Positions 9,272 through 31,341 of a stretch of DNA of 64,000 bases are shown piece after piece. The DNA comes from Vibrio syngnathi. GTDB lineage: Bacteria > Pseudomonadota > Gammaproteobacteria > Enterobacterales > Vibrionaceae. The notes below the pieces were generated by a model. The model saw only the letters and a list, made by a program, of their open reading frames with translations, was not told the origin of the DNA and searched no databases. The DNA is taken from positions 124,001 through 188,000 of the forward strand of contig NZ_CP017916.1 in NCBI RefSeq assembly GCF_002119525.1, written 5' to 3'. Numbering within the stretch: the first letter of the stretch is position 1; each line of letters opens with the position of its first letter. The translations under genes were made by a program, and so were the position numbers.

Positions 9272-11032
9272 ATGAACAAATCCCTTTTAGCGGTTACTGT
9301 AGCATCGCTGCTTTCACCTATCTCCAATTTACAAGCACAAGAAGCATCTACTGACGAAACCATGGTCGTTACGGCTAACCGTTTTGAGCAAAGCACTCAA
9401 AGTACCACGCTACCTGTTGTAGTTGTTACTCGATCAGAGATTGAAGCGATTCAAGCTAATGATATTTACGAAGTACTACGTCGTTTACCTGGTATTCAGG
9501 TAGCGAGCAACGGTGGTTACGGACAAAAGCAGAGTGTTTTTGTTAGAGGTACTAACTCTGACCACATCTTAGTACTGATTGATGGCGTGAAAACAGCAAG
9601 TGCAACATCAGGAGGAGCAAATTTTGCTGCTATTCCACTAGTTGGTGTTCAGCGCATTGAGTTTGTGCGTGGTCCTCGAGCTGCAATTTATGGAGCCGAT
9701 GCGATTGGTGGTGTAATTAATATTATTACAGACACATCAAGTTCAGAAGCAAAAGTTAGCGTAGGGTTTGGATCTGATTCATACAAAAAAGGCAGTGTGG
9801 CAGTGTCTGGTAATATTACAGACTCTACAAGTGGTTCTGTAGCTGTAAAGCGAGCAGAGACTGATGGGTTTTCTGTTCAAAACTCAGCAGGTGATCAAGA
9901 CGCAGATGGACATGAAGTGACTGAGCTAGCGCTTGCGATAACTCATAAACTGAATGACGAGTTTAAGCTTAAGTTTAATTCTACTTACTCGGATGGTGAA
10001 ACAGAGTACGATCCGAAAAATGCTAAAAAAGATCAGACACTTTACAGTGCAATAGGCCGTCTTAGTTATACTGGAGAAACGTTGTCGAGCAACTTTTCTT
10101 TAAGTAAAGCTCAAGATTCTAGTAAAGATTATTACTACAAAAGTACTTATCAAACGGATCACCAGGCCGTTGCTTTCACAAATTTATTCGCTGTGAACAA
10201 TGAAGTTTCTATTGGTGCGGGCCTTGATTGGTCTAAAGATGACGTATCAGAGTCCTCAAAAGACTATGCCGAGAAATCTCGTACGAATAACTCGCTATAT
10301 GTTAGTGGCTTTTATGACAACCAAACCGTACAAGCTGAATTAGCTTTACGCGGTGACGATAACCAACGCTATGGCAAGAATACTACATGGCAAGCGGGTT
10401 TAGGATATTGGCTAGCAGCTAATTATCGCGTGACGGCTAATGCTGGTACGGCATTTAAAGCACCGACATTTAATCAACTATATTGGCCGGGCTCAGGTGT
10501 ACCAACACTGAAGCCTGAAGAGTCAAAAAACTATGAAGTCGCATTCGAAGCCCATCAATCATTAGTTGATTGGAGAGTGTCGGCTTACAAAAATGATATT
10601 AAAAACATGATAGTTGGATGGCCATCAAAAAACATTGGTGTCGCTGAAATTAAAGGCTTAGAGCTATCGGGAGAATTCGATACAGGAAGTTTCTCTCACC
10701 AAGTTAGCCTTGACTTTATGGACCCGACAGATAAAAGCGATGGGTCTCAACTTTTACGTAGAGCGAAACAAAATGCTAAGTGGAACGTGACGTATTTTGC
10801 GGACAACTGGCAGGCGGACTTGAGTTATTTATATCAAGGTAAACGTATGGATAGCGGCAATGTTGAGTTAGATGAGTACTCGCTAGTAGATATAGCTGCG
10901 AGCTACTTTGTGACGGATCATTTCACAATGAGAGGGCGTATTGCCAACCTTTTTGATAAAGATTACACGTTAGCTAAAGGGTATGAAACACAAGAAAGAA
11001 GTTTCTTTATAAACGCTGACTACCAGTTCTAA
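9272..11032 (+). CDS. btuB: TonB-dependent vitamin B12 outer-membrane receptor BtuB
   Basis: This 586-aa outer-membrane barrel imports cobalamins using TonB energy. It has a signal peptide (residues 1-22, cut after LQA) and a Ton box DETMVVTA at the mature N-terminus. The plug domain (~45-150) contains VLRRLPGIQV, VFVRGTNSDHILVLIDGV and RIEFVRGPRAAIYGADAIGGVINIIT. The C-terminal barrel ends in the typical aromatic residue (YQF). The size is slightly below E. coli BtuB (614 aa). The riboswitch in the leader confirms the substrate. A hairpin terminator lies directly after the stop. Confidence 0.97.
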   Translation: MNKSLLAVTVASLLSPISNLQAQEASTDETMVVTANRFEQSTQSTTLPVVVVTRSEIEAIQANDIYEVLRRLPGIQVASNGGYGQKQSVFVRGTNSDHILVLIDGVKTASATSGGANFAAIPLVGVQRIEFVRGPRAAIYGADAIGGVINIITDTSSSEAKVSVGFGSDSYKKGSVAVSGNITDSTSGSVAVKRAETDGFSVQNSAGDQDADGHEVTELALAITHKLNDEFKLKFNSTYSDGETEYDPKNAKKDQTLYSAIGRLSYTGETLSSNFSLSKAQDSSKDYYYKSTYQTDHQAVAFTNLFAVNNEVSIGAGLDWSKDDVSESSKDYAEKSRTNNSLYVSGFYDNQTVQAELALRGDDNQRYGKNTTWQAGLGYWLAANYRVTANAGTAFKAPTFNQLYWPGSGVPTLKPEESKNYEVAFEAHQSLVDWRVSAYKNDIKNMIVGWPSKNIGVAEIKGLELSGEFDTGSFSHQVSLDFMDPTDKSDGSQLLRRAKQNAKWNVTYFADNWQADLSYLYQGKRMDSGNVELDEYSLVDIAASYFVTDHFTMRGRIANLFDKDYTLAKGYETQERSFFINADYQF

Positions 11033-11041
11033 TTAACAACT

Positions 11042-11065
11042 AAACCGCCTTCGGGCGGTTTTTTC
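11042..11065 (+). terminator. Terminator after btuB
   Basis: ACCGCC-TTCG-GGCGGT with a T6 run starts 9 bp after the btuB stop. Only 15 bp separate it from the next ATG, so the following gene depends on readthrough. Confidence 0.88.
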
Positions 11066-11080
11066 TTATTGGATATATCA

Positions 11081-11746
11081 ATGAAAAAGAAAGTCGTCAT
11101 AAGTTGGTCGTCAGGAAAAGACTCTACCTTAGCGTTAGAGCGTCTACTTGAAAGCAACGAGTACGAAGTTGTTGCTCTCTATACTACACATGTTGGAGAT
11201 GAAGTTCCTTTCCAAGTAACTCCTATTGAGGTAGTTGTAATGCAAGCTCGATTGATCGGTTTACCATTAATTATGATTGAGCTACCGGAAGTCTTCCCCA
11301 GTAATGAGGTTTACCAAAGTACGATTGTCTCGGTACTTAAAGATTCTGGCTTATCAATCGATGCGGTCGCGTTTGGAGACATGTTTTGCAATGGTATTGC
11401 TGATTACCGAAGAAGCTATATAGAACCTGCAGGTTGGGAGTGTGTGTTTCCTCTTATGGGGGAGAGTAGTCAGGCATTAGCTAATGAAATAGTCGACAGA
11501 GGAATCGAAACCTTTCTCGTCACGGTCGATAGCGATGCATTAGACATGAGCTATTGCGGGAAAGAATACACACTTGAGCTAATAGGCAGCTTACCGAGTC
11601 ATATCGATCCATGTGGCGAAGATGGTGAGTTCCACACCTTAGTGACGTCAGCGCCATGCTTTAAAGGTAAGCTCAAGATAGAGCTAGAAAATGTAGAGCA
11701 AGGTGAGCGCTTTGTTCATCAACGTTATCAAGCTTGCATTATATAG
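11081..11746 (+). CDS. PP-loop ATP-binding protein, Dph6/MJ0570 family
   Basis: The 221-aa product has the N-type ATP-pyrophosphatase PP-loop SSGKDS (residues 10-15). Later come the blocks GDMFCNGIADYRR and GEDGEFHTLV, characteristic of the Dph6 (diphthine-ammonia ligase) / MJ0570 domain. In eukaryotes and archaea this family amidates diphthine on EF2, but bacteria lack diphthamide, so the substrate here is unknown. I take the ATG at 11081; a TTG at 11069 is in frame but falls in the terminator region. It follows the riboswitch-controlled btuB at once, so a B12-linked role is a reasonable but unproven inference. murI follows after 66 bp. Confidence 0.82.
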   Translation: MKKKVVISWSSGKDSTLALERLLESNEYEVVALYTTHVGDEVPFQVTPIEVVVMQARLIGLPLIMIELPEVFPSNEVYQSTIVSVLKDSGLSIDAVAFGDMFCNGIADYRRSYIEPAGWECVFPLMGESSQALANEIVDRGIETFLVTVDSDALDMSYCGKEYTLELIGSLPSHIDPCGEDGEFHTLVTSAPCFKGKLKIELENVEQGERFVHQRYQACII

Positions 11747-11812
11747 AGTGAGGATTGGCGAAAACTAAGCGAAGGAGTATCATTGCAGCGAAACTTATTA
11801 TAGGTAATCGTT

Positions 11813-12613
11813 GTGTCGGAAAGCATGCAAAAAAACATATTGATCTTTGATTCTGGAGTTGGCGGTCTGTCCGTATATAAAGAGATAAGCCAGTTACTAC
11901 CGAATCATAACTATACTTATGTATTCGATAATGAGGCTTACCCATACGGTGAGCTCGATCAGCAAGTCCTTATCCACAGAGTTCAAAGCATCGTTGCCAG
12001 TTTTGTGGCTAGCCACACTATTGATATTGTGGTGATAGCCTGTAATACCGCAAGTACGATTGTGTTACCTACACTTCGAGCTAATAACCGAATCCCTATT
12101 GTCGGGGTTGTTCCGGCAATCAAGCCTGCATCCCTACTTGCCAATAAAGCCGTTGGTCTTATAGCAACACCCGCAACGATTACTCGTGAATACACACACG
12201 AGCTCATCAAAAACTTCTCTAGTAATAAAAGAGTTGAGCTTTTAGGTTCGACTCAGCTGGTGGATATGGCCGAAGATAAACTCAGAGGTGAGGCGATTAA
12301 CCTTGAAGAGCTGCAGCAAATCCTTCAACCAATGATCAACACAATTGATGTGGCTGTTTTAGGGTGCACTCATTTTCCACTGATCAAATCAGAGATTCAG
12401 CAAGTGCTAGGTAAAAACGTGATGTTGATTGATTCAGGTAGGGCTATTGCTAAGCGGGTTCAAGATTTATTGGATTTAGAGAGCAGTACTGAAGAAGGGG
12501 GAGTGCGTGAGGCTTTTTGTAGTGCACTTCCTAAAAAAGAAAGTGCACTAAATAGTATGCTGAAGCAGTTAGGGTTTAGCTCAGCTCAGCTTCGTCCGTT
12601 TCTGGATGTTTAG
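11813..12613 (+). CDS. murI: Glutamate racemase MurI
   Basis: MurI makes D-glutamate for peptidoglycan. The 266-aa product has the N-terminal [17 protein letters not shown] motif, the catalytic Cys of VIACNTAST and the second catalytic Cys of LGCTHFPLI. The GTG at 11813 follows an AGGT site; an ATG at 11825 (MQKNILIFD) is a possible alternative. It keeps the btuB-murI-rrn order of E. coli. The last 38 bp overlap the 3' end of the convergent RRM gene, so the two transcripts are antisense to each other at their ends. Confidence 0.95.
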   Translation: MSESMQKNILIFDSGVGGLSVYKEISQLLPNHNYTYVFDNEAYPYGELDQQVLIHRVQSIVASFVASHTIDIVVIACNTASTIVLPTLRANNRIPIVGVVPAIKPASLLANKAVGLIATPATITREYTHELIKNFSSNKRVELLGSTQLVDMAEDKLRGEAINLEELQQILQPMINTIDVAVLGCTHFPLIKSEIQQVLGKNVMLIDSGRAIAKRVQDLLDLESSTEEGGVREAFCSALPKKESALNSMLKQLGFSSAQLRPFLDV

Positions 12614-13028
12614 GATCGTTTGCAACGCGTACTTTTAAAGTACGTTGCATGTAATCTTTATCGTTAAGTTCTGAAATAGCATGATTTACATCATTACTTG
12701 CCATAACAACAAATCCAAAACCTCTTCTTTTACCAGTACGTTTGTCTTTCATTAAACGTACAGCAAATACTTCACCATATTCAGAGAACAATTCACGTAC
12801 ATGTGATTCATTCGCTTTGTATGGAAGGTTACCCACATAAAGTGTTTTTGTTGAAGCCTTAGGTTCTGACTCTGATTTTGAGTTGGTGCTTGAAAAATTA
12901 ACAACAAAAGCGGAAGCCAAGACACCAAGGATAAAGGTAATTGCAGGCGATATATCTACCTGAGAGAAAACAATGCCGCCCAATACAGCTAGCGCGACAA
13001 TTAACAACATCGATTTTTTTGAGTTCAT
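12576..13028 (-). CDS. Predicted membrane-anchored RRM RNA-binding protein
   Basis: The 150-aa product has two predicted N-terminal hydrophobic helices (residues ~7-21 and ~29-45). They would form a hairpin that leaves both ends in the cytoplasm. After a Ser/Glu-rich linker (46-60) comes one RNA recognition motif. It has RNP2 LYVGNLP (63-69) and RNP1 RRGFGFVVM (101-109), including the RNA-stacking aromatics Tyr64, Phe104 and Phe106. An acidic tail ends the protein. Soluble single-RRM proteins occur in many bacteria; the membrane anchor is the unusual part. It ends inside murI (38-bp antiparallel overlap) and is divergent from the first rRNA operon. Target RNA is unknown. Confidence 0.88.
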   Translation of the reverse strand: MNSKKSMLLIVALAVLGGIVFSQVDISPAITFILGVLASAFVVNFSSTNSKSESEPKASTKTLYVGNLPYKANESHVRELFSEYGEVFAVRLMKDKRTGKRRGFGFVVMASNDVNHAISELNDKDYMQRTLKVRVANDPKHPETDEAELS

Positions 13029-13219
13029 ATCGGAATACTACATATTAATAAACGAAATATACGCATCTACCATTAACAAAATAGACACATGAATCTTACG
13101 TTCATGGCTTCCATTTTGCCAATGTATTGCTGTGATACGTCTCAAATGTTTAGTTTTTATTCGAAAAATGCGGATGTGGTGGCTTTTTAGGCGAACAAAA
13201 CTTTTATTTTAAAAAGCTC

Positions 13220-13254
13220 TTGTGCTCTATATCGAACTCTCTATAATGCCGCAT
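13220..13254 (+). promoter_or_regulatory. rRNA operon 1, promoter P1
   Basis: The -35 TTGTGC (13220-13225), a 16-bp spacer and a perfect -10 TATAAT (13242-13247) are followed by a GC-rich discriminator GCCGC. An A/T-rich UP-element-like tract lies directly upstream (~13197-13215). This is the classic stringent, growth-rate-controlled rrn P1 layout. Confidence 0.85.
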
Positions 13255-13322
13255 CACCGACAAGGAGTGAGACGAAAGTCACGCTGCGAAATCGGTAGAG
13301 AATAAGAGTTTGAAAATAACCC

Positions 13323-13357
13323 TTGACTCTCTAAGTGGTGCAGGTATAGTACGCACC
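13323..13357 (+). promoter_or_regulatory. rRNA operon 1, promoter P2
   Basis: The -35 TTGACT (13323-13328), a 16-bp spacer and the -10 TATAGT (13345-13350) lie about 100 bp below P1. Operon 1 is the only one of the three with a clear second promoter of this kind. Confidence 0.75.
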
Positions 13358-13392
13358 CCTAGCGACTGAGATGTAAATCACAAAACGCTAGC

Positions 13393-13404
13393 GCTCTTTA
13401 ACAA
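13393..13404 (+). promoter_or_regulatory. boxA antitermination site, operon 1 leader
   Basis: GCTCTTTAACAA is the rrn boxA recognised by NusB-S10. It recurs in every leader (18928, 24556) and in every 16S-23S spacer (15328, 20940, 26490). The leader from here to 13664 has no gene. Confidence 0.9.
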
Positions 13405-13664
13405 TTTAAACCTATCAATCTGTGTGGGCACTCGTTGATGAATATCAAAACGTTATTGGTTCTTTTTCGAAAGAGCGTAATAACAGTTACTTCGGTAACA
13501 AACTTGATTTCAATGAACTGAGTGACCAATACAAAATTAAGTTTACTTAATTTTGGCACAGTCAATTCATTACCATTCTGTTGGAATGGTAATAGCTTTA
13601 AAATTACACTCTTTATTTATAAAGAATAGTTTTGAAGTCAGTATTCGTTGAGTCACAAAATCTT

Positions 13665-15219
<1,555 letters not shown>

Positions 15220-15609
15220 TACGAAGATAGTCACGATGAGTGTCCACACAGATTGATGGTTTAGATTTAGTTAAAGCCAGAGCTTTAATTAATAACGTAA
15301 GTTATTGATTAAAGCTTTTTGCTTTATGCTCTTTAACAATTTGGAAAGCTGACTGATTAACTGACTTACGAGTCATGTTAATCAAATTTAAAAGTTCTCA
15401 ATGTTTATCTTTTATTAGATAAACACAACAAACACATTCAAGTGTCTTGTATTCGAATCAAACTAAGTTTGATTCACAATTGAGTCCGGCAAACAGTCAT
15501 CAAGAATTAACCCTTCTTGATGACAACCAAAAACCTTGGTTAGTTGCCATACGCTTATTTGTCTTCACTTTTTAAAGTGAAAGCAAATAGAAACCCTTTC
15601 GGGTTGTAT
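15220..15609 (+). other. 16S-23S spacer, operon 1 (no tRNA)
   Basis: This 390-bp spacer holds no tRNA gene. It has boxA at 15328-15339 and a self-complementary AT-rich stem (~15283-15325) where operon 2 has tRNA-Glu. The end of the spacer and the start of 23S (GTTGTATGGTTAAG) pair with the 3' flank of 23S (CTTAACCATACAAC) to form the RNase III processing stem. Confidence 0.8.
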
Positions 15610-18502
<2,893 letters not shown>

Positions 18503-18624
18503 ACAACACCCAAGGGGTTTTGTGGACTCAATAGAAAGACAGATCTTGAATGAGTTTGAAGAGATACTTTTAAATCAGTTTTCCGAATTATTAATTGTCG
18601 CTAATGCGTCAATTAAACAAAATT

Positions 18625-18744
18625 TGCTTGGCGACCATAGCATTGTGGACCCACCTGATTCCATGCCGAACTCAGAAGTGAAACACAATAGCGCCGATGG
18701 TAGTGTGGGGTTTCCCCATGTGAGAGTAGGACATCGCCAGGCTC
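18625..18744 (+). rRNA. rrf: 5S ribosomal RNA, operon 1
   Basis: The 120-nt gene starts TGCTTGGCGACC and contains CCATGCCGAACTCAGAAGTG. It ends CGCCAGGCTCC, which closes helix I with the 5' end. No tRNA follows; several weak hairpins without a T-run lie downstream before the operon 2 promoter. Confidence 0.98.
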
Positions 18745-18845
18745 CAAATTTATTTTCACTTTTTTAAAAGTGAAGACAAAAGTTCGACTTTGTCTATTAA
18801 ATAGACAAGTCACCATAGGATTCTAAGTTTTCTTAGAGTTTTATG

Positions 18846-18880
18846 TTGACTTTCAAAGTGGAAAGCGTATTATACGCGTC
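18846..18880 (+). promoter_or_regulatory. Promoter of rRNA operon 2
   Basis: TTGACT (18846-18851), a 16-bp spacer and TATTAT (18868-18873) are followed by ACGCGTCC. The 441-bp gap between 5S of operon 1 and 16S of operon 2 holds this promoter, boxA at 18928-18939 and the leader, but no gene. Confidence 0.82.
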
Positions 18881-19185
18881 CTGCTTAAGTGCTAAGGCAC
18901 TGAAAGCGTTCTCTTTTTAGAGAACACGCTCTTTAACAATTTAAACCTATCAATCTGTGTGGGCACTCGTTGATGAATATCAAAACGTTATTACTTAGGT
19001 AATGACAGTTACTTCGGTAACACAATGATTTCAATGAACTGAGTGACCAATACGTTTAACTACTTGTAGTTATTCGGCACAGTCAATTCATTACCATTCT
19101 GTTGGAATGGTAATAGCTTTAAAATTACACTCTTTATTTATAAAGAATAGTTTTGAAGTCAGTATTCGTTGAGTCACAAAATCTT

Positions 19186-20740
<1,555 letters not shown>

Positions 20741-20807
20741 TACGAAGATAGTCACGATGAGTGTCCACACAGATTGATTAGGTTTAAAAAGTAAAAGAGA
20801 TACTAGT

Positions 20808-20883
20808 GTCCCGTTCGTCTAGAGGCCTAGGACACCGCCCTTTCACGGCGGTAACAGGGGTTCGACTCCCCTACGGGATACCA
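20808..20883 (+). tRNA. tRNA-Glu (TTC)
   Basis: The 76-nt cloverleaf includes an encoded CCA. The anticodon loop CCCTTTCACGG holds TTC. It lies in the 16S-23S spacer, as gltT does in E. coli rrnB, and is excised from the rRNA precursor. Confidence 0.98.
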
Positions 20884-21236
20884 TCTTTAAGTATTCTCTT
20901 CTATCAGAGTATTTAGAAATGGTTCATTAGTTTGAATCAAGCTCTTTAACAATTTGGAAAGCTGACTGATTGATTTACTTACGAGTAATTCAATCAAATT
21001 TAAAAGTTCTCAATGTTTATCTGCTCTTAGTTAATAAGAACGGTATAGACACAACAAACACATTCAAGTGTCTTGTATTCGAATCAAACGTTAGTTTGAT
21101 TCACAATTGAGTCCGGCAAACAGTTATCAAGAATTAACCCTTCTTGATGACAACCAAAAACCTTGGTTAGTTGCCATACACTTATTTGTCTTCACTTTTT
21201 AAAGTGAAAGCAAATAGAAACCCTTTCGGGTTGTAT

Positions 21237-24130
<2,894 letters not shown>

Positions 24131-24252
24131 ACAACACCCAAGGGGTTTTGTGGACTCAATAGAAAGACAGACCTTGAATGAGTTTGAAGAGATACTTTTA
24201 AATCAGTTTTCCGAATTATTAATTGTCGCTAATGCGTCAATTAAACAAAATT

Positions 24253-24372
24253 TGCTTGGCGACCATAGCATTGTGGACCCACCTGATTCCATGCCGAACT
24301 CAGAAGTGAAACACAATAGCGCCGATGGTAGTGTGGGGCTTCCCCATGTGAGAGTAGGACATCGCCAGGCTC
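24253..24372 (+). rRNA. rrf: 5S ribosomal RNA, operon 2
   Basis: The 120-nt copy is identical to operon 1 except C for T in the GTGGGG-TTCCCC loop (~24339). Confidence 0.98.
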
Positions 24373-24473
24373 CAAATTTATTTTCACTTTTTTAAAAGTG
24401 AAGACAAAAGTTCGACTTTGTCTATTAAATAGACAAGTCACCATAGGATTCTAAGTTTTCTTAGAGTTTTATG

Positions 24474-24508
24474 TTGACTTTCAAAGTGGAAAGCGTATTA
24501 TACGCGTC
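24474..24508 (+). promoter_or_regulatory. Promoter of rRNA operon 3
   Basis: TTGACT (24474-24479), a 16-bp spacer and TATTAT (24496-24501) duplicate the operon 2 promoter almost exactly. The 455-bp gap to 16S holds this promoter, boxA at 24556 and the leader only. Confidence 0.82.
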
Positions 24509-24827
24509 CTGCTTAAGTGCTAAGGCACTGAAAGCGTTCTCTTTTTAGAGAACACGCTCTTTAACAATTTAAACCTATCAATCTGTGTGGGCACTCGTTG
24601 ATGAATATCAAAGCGTTATTGGTTCTTTTTCGAAAGAACGTAATAACAGTTACTTCGGTAACAAACTTGATTTCAATGAACTGAGTGACCAATACGTTTA
24701 ACTACTTGTAGTTATTCGGCACAGTCAATTCATTACCATTCTGTTGGAATGGTAATAGCTTTAAAATTACACTCTTTATTTATAAAGAATAGTTTTGAAG
24801 TCAGTATTCGTTGAGTCACAAAATCTT

Positions 24828-26382
<1,555 letters not shown>

Positions 26383-26786
26383 TACGAAGATAGTCACGAT
26401 GAGTGTCCACACAGATTGATGGTTTAGATTTAGTTAAAGCCAGAGCTTTAATTAATAACGTAAGTTATTGATTAAAGCTTTTTGCTTTATGCTCTTTAAC
26501 AATTTGGAAAGCTGACTGATTAACTGACTTACGAGTCATGTTAATCAAATTTAAAAGTTCTCAATGTTTATCTGCTCTTATTTAATAAGAACGGTATAAA
26601 CACAACAAACACATTCAAGTGTCTTGTATTCGAATCAAACTTAGTTTGATTCAAAATTGAGTCCGGCAAACAGTCATCAAGAATTAACCCTTCTTGATGA
26701 CAACCAAAAACCTTGGTTAGTTGCCATACGCTTATTTGTCTTCACTTTTTAAAGTGAAAGCAAATAGAAACCCTTTCGGGTTGTAT
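26383..26786 (+). other. 16S-23S spacer, operon 3 (no tRNA)
   Basis: The spacer is close to that of operon 1 and has no tRNA. boxA is at 26490. Its 3' half, with the ATTTAATAAGAACGGTATAAAC segment split across ~26575-26600, resembles operon 2 instead, so this spacer is a mosaic. Confidence 0.75.
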
Positions 26787-29680
<2,894 letters not shown>

Positions 29681-29800
29681 ACAACACCCAAGGGGTTTTG
29701 TGGACTCAGAAGTACCAGACCTTGAATGCGTTTGAAGAGATACTTTTAAATCAGTTTTCCGAATTATTAATTGTCGCTAATGCGTCAATTAAACAAAATT

Positions 29801-29920
29801 TGCTTGGCGACCATAGCATTGTGGACCCACCTGATTCCATGCCGAACTCAGAAGTGAAACACAATAGCGCCGATGGTAGTGTGGGGTTTCCCCATGTGAG
29901 AGTAGGACATCGCCAGGTTT
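29801..29920 (+). rRNA. rrf: 5S ribosomal RNA, operon 3
   Basis: The 120-nt copy has a variant 3' end (CGCCAGGTTT instead of CGCCAGGCTC), which changes one helix I pair to G-U. The preceding 23S-5S spacer also differs from the other two operons. Confidence 0.97.
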
Positions 29921-29985
29921 TAAATTAAATCTTTAGGTTGACCGACCTGGAGATATGGACGCTCACTTAGTGAGTTGACCACTGC

Positions 29986-30062
29986 GGAGTGGTAGTTCAG
30001 TTGGTTAGAATACCGGCCTGTCACGCCGGGGGTCGCGGGTTCGAGTCCCGTCCACTCCGCCA
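29986..30062 (+). tRNA. tRNA-Asp (GTC)
   Basis: The 77-nt cloverleaf includes CCA. The anticodon loop CCTGTCACGCC holds GTC. It is the distal tRNA of rRNA operon 3, 65 bp after 5S, and is followed by a terminator. Confidence 0.98.
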
Positions 30063-30070
30063 CTTATTAG

Positions 30071-30101
30071 AAAAGCCCTGCTTGAAATAGCGGGCTTTTT
30101 T
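30071..30101 (+). terminator. Terminator of rRNA operon 3
   Basis: AAAAGCCC-TGC stem pairs with GC-GGGCTTTTTT, just after tRNA-Asp. It is the only strong Rho-independent terminator seen in the whole three-operon array. Confidence 0.88.
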
Positions 30102-30171
30102 ACATTTGAAGAAAAGTGTTTTGCCCTTCGGTCGAATGAATCCAACAAAGGGTTTGCCTGAAGTCCACAAC

Positions 30172-30198
30172 CCCGTCCATTCCGCTACTTATTAGAAA
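30172..30198 (+). repeat. Duplicated tRNA-Asp 3' end
   Basis: This 27-nt stretch repeats 30047-30073 (the last bases of tRNA-Asp plus the flank ACTTATTAGAAA) with two mismatches, 125 bp downstream. It may be the leftover of a decayed second tRNA-Asp or the far attachment site of a lost integrative element. A second hairpin (AAAGCCTAG/CTAGGCTTT, 30196-30221) follows. Confidence 0.7.
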
Positions 30199-30240
30199 GC
30201 CTAGTATGACGACTAGGCTTTCGTCGTTTCTGGGGTATGA

Positions 30241-31341
30241 TACCAATCCGGAAAATTAACTGATCAGGTTTATCCAATCCCTTCTGCTCATTTTTGTGAC
30301 ACGATCTTTGCACTCAAGAAATTCATTCCAAGCGCGACAAACCTTGGAAACAATGTCGTTATAATTAGTGAAACTTTGATTCGCTAGATAATGTTGTCGC
30401 AACCAACTCCAAACTTGCTCTATAGGGTTAAGCTCTGGCGAGTAGGGAGGAAGCTTAATAGTACTGACGTTATTAAACTCTCTCGCAATATCATCGGTAT
30501 GCCAGCCTGCACCATCCATTATAGCGACAGCATGACGTCCTTTTTCAGTAGCCTTAGATATCTGCTCTAAGTGATTTGTCATTATGTCCTTGTTAACCCA
30601 AGGAACCACTATATTCCTCTTTCAGGGCATACCGAACCAAACAAATAAGCGTATTCAAATTGCTGTTGTTTTACCACGCGAGGCCTCGTTCCACGAGTCG
30701 CCCAAAGACGTGTCGTTGTGTTCTGTTGGCCAAACCTAGCTTCGTCTTGAAACCAGACATCAACACTCTCTAGCCTAATATGGCCGGGGATCTTAAGGAT
30801 CGTTTCTATTTTGAATTTTTTTAAAATCGTCTTGGATTTGCTGTGATTGTTTAGGGTGTTTGGAGCGAGAAGTTATCCAAGAGAAGCCCATGTGGTCGAG
30901 GAGATAATAGATAGAATTAGGGTGGTAGTATTTATCAAAGTTTTTCACGATGTAGTCATGTATATCGCTCCCGACAAGGCGCCCGCCTGAAGGGGACTCT
31001 GCTTCTTTCTTAATGAATGCACTGAGTTGTTTTCGTTGTTCTGCATTGAGGTATGCAGGTCTGCCTGTGCGAGGTTTTTCTTGAAGCCCTTCCAATCCTT
31101 CTTCAAGAAATACTTGAACCCATTTGTTTACACTAGTTCGACTGACTTTAAGGTATTTGGCAATTTGAGTGCGCGAGTGACCTTCTTTGAAGTGGGCTAG
31201 TGCTAGCAAGCGAACCTTCATTTGAATGGTTTTTTGTTGGCTTGCTAGCTTTTTAAAATCAGTATTATTAAGGCTATCCATGACGATTTTCTGTAAGAGT
31301 TCGACGGCCTTAATTAGATCACATTTTTACTTTAATTGGTA
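30241..31341 (-). mobile_element. IS630-family insertion sequence, full length but defective
   Basis: The element is ~1.1 kb with imperfect terminal inverted repeats. The left end starts ATACCAATCCGG at 30240. The right end, read on the minus strand, starts ATACCAATTAAA at 31342. Both ends sit on a TA dinucleotide, the target duplicated by IS630/Tc1-type elements. It encodes one interrupted transposase on the minus strand. Confidence 0.82.
30256..31281 (-). pseudogene. IS630 transposase, interrupted
   Basis: The start (31281) encodes a 162-aa segment with a helix-turn-helix (GHSRTQIAKYLKVSRTSVNKWVQ, as two adjoining motifs) and a Pro-rich linker. It ends after an A7 run (~30821-30827). The reading then continues in +1 frame through VWFQDEARFG (first Asp) to a stop near 30611. 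A third frame resumes for 117 aa with AIMDGAGWH (second Asp) and LPPYSPELNPIEQVW (Glu). All three DDE residues exist, but across three frames. The A7 shift could be programmed, as known for some IS630 members. The second break looks like a small deletion and should inactivate it. Confidence 0.8.
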
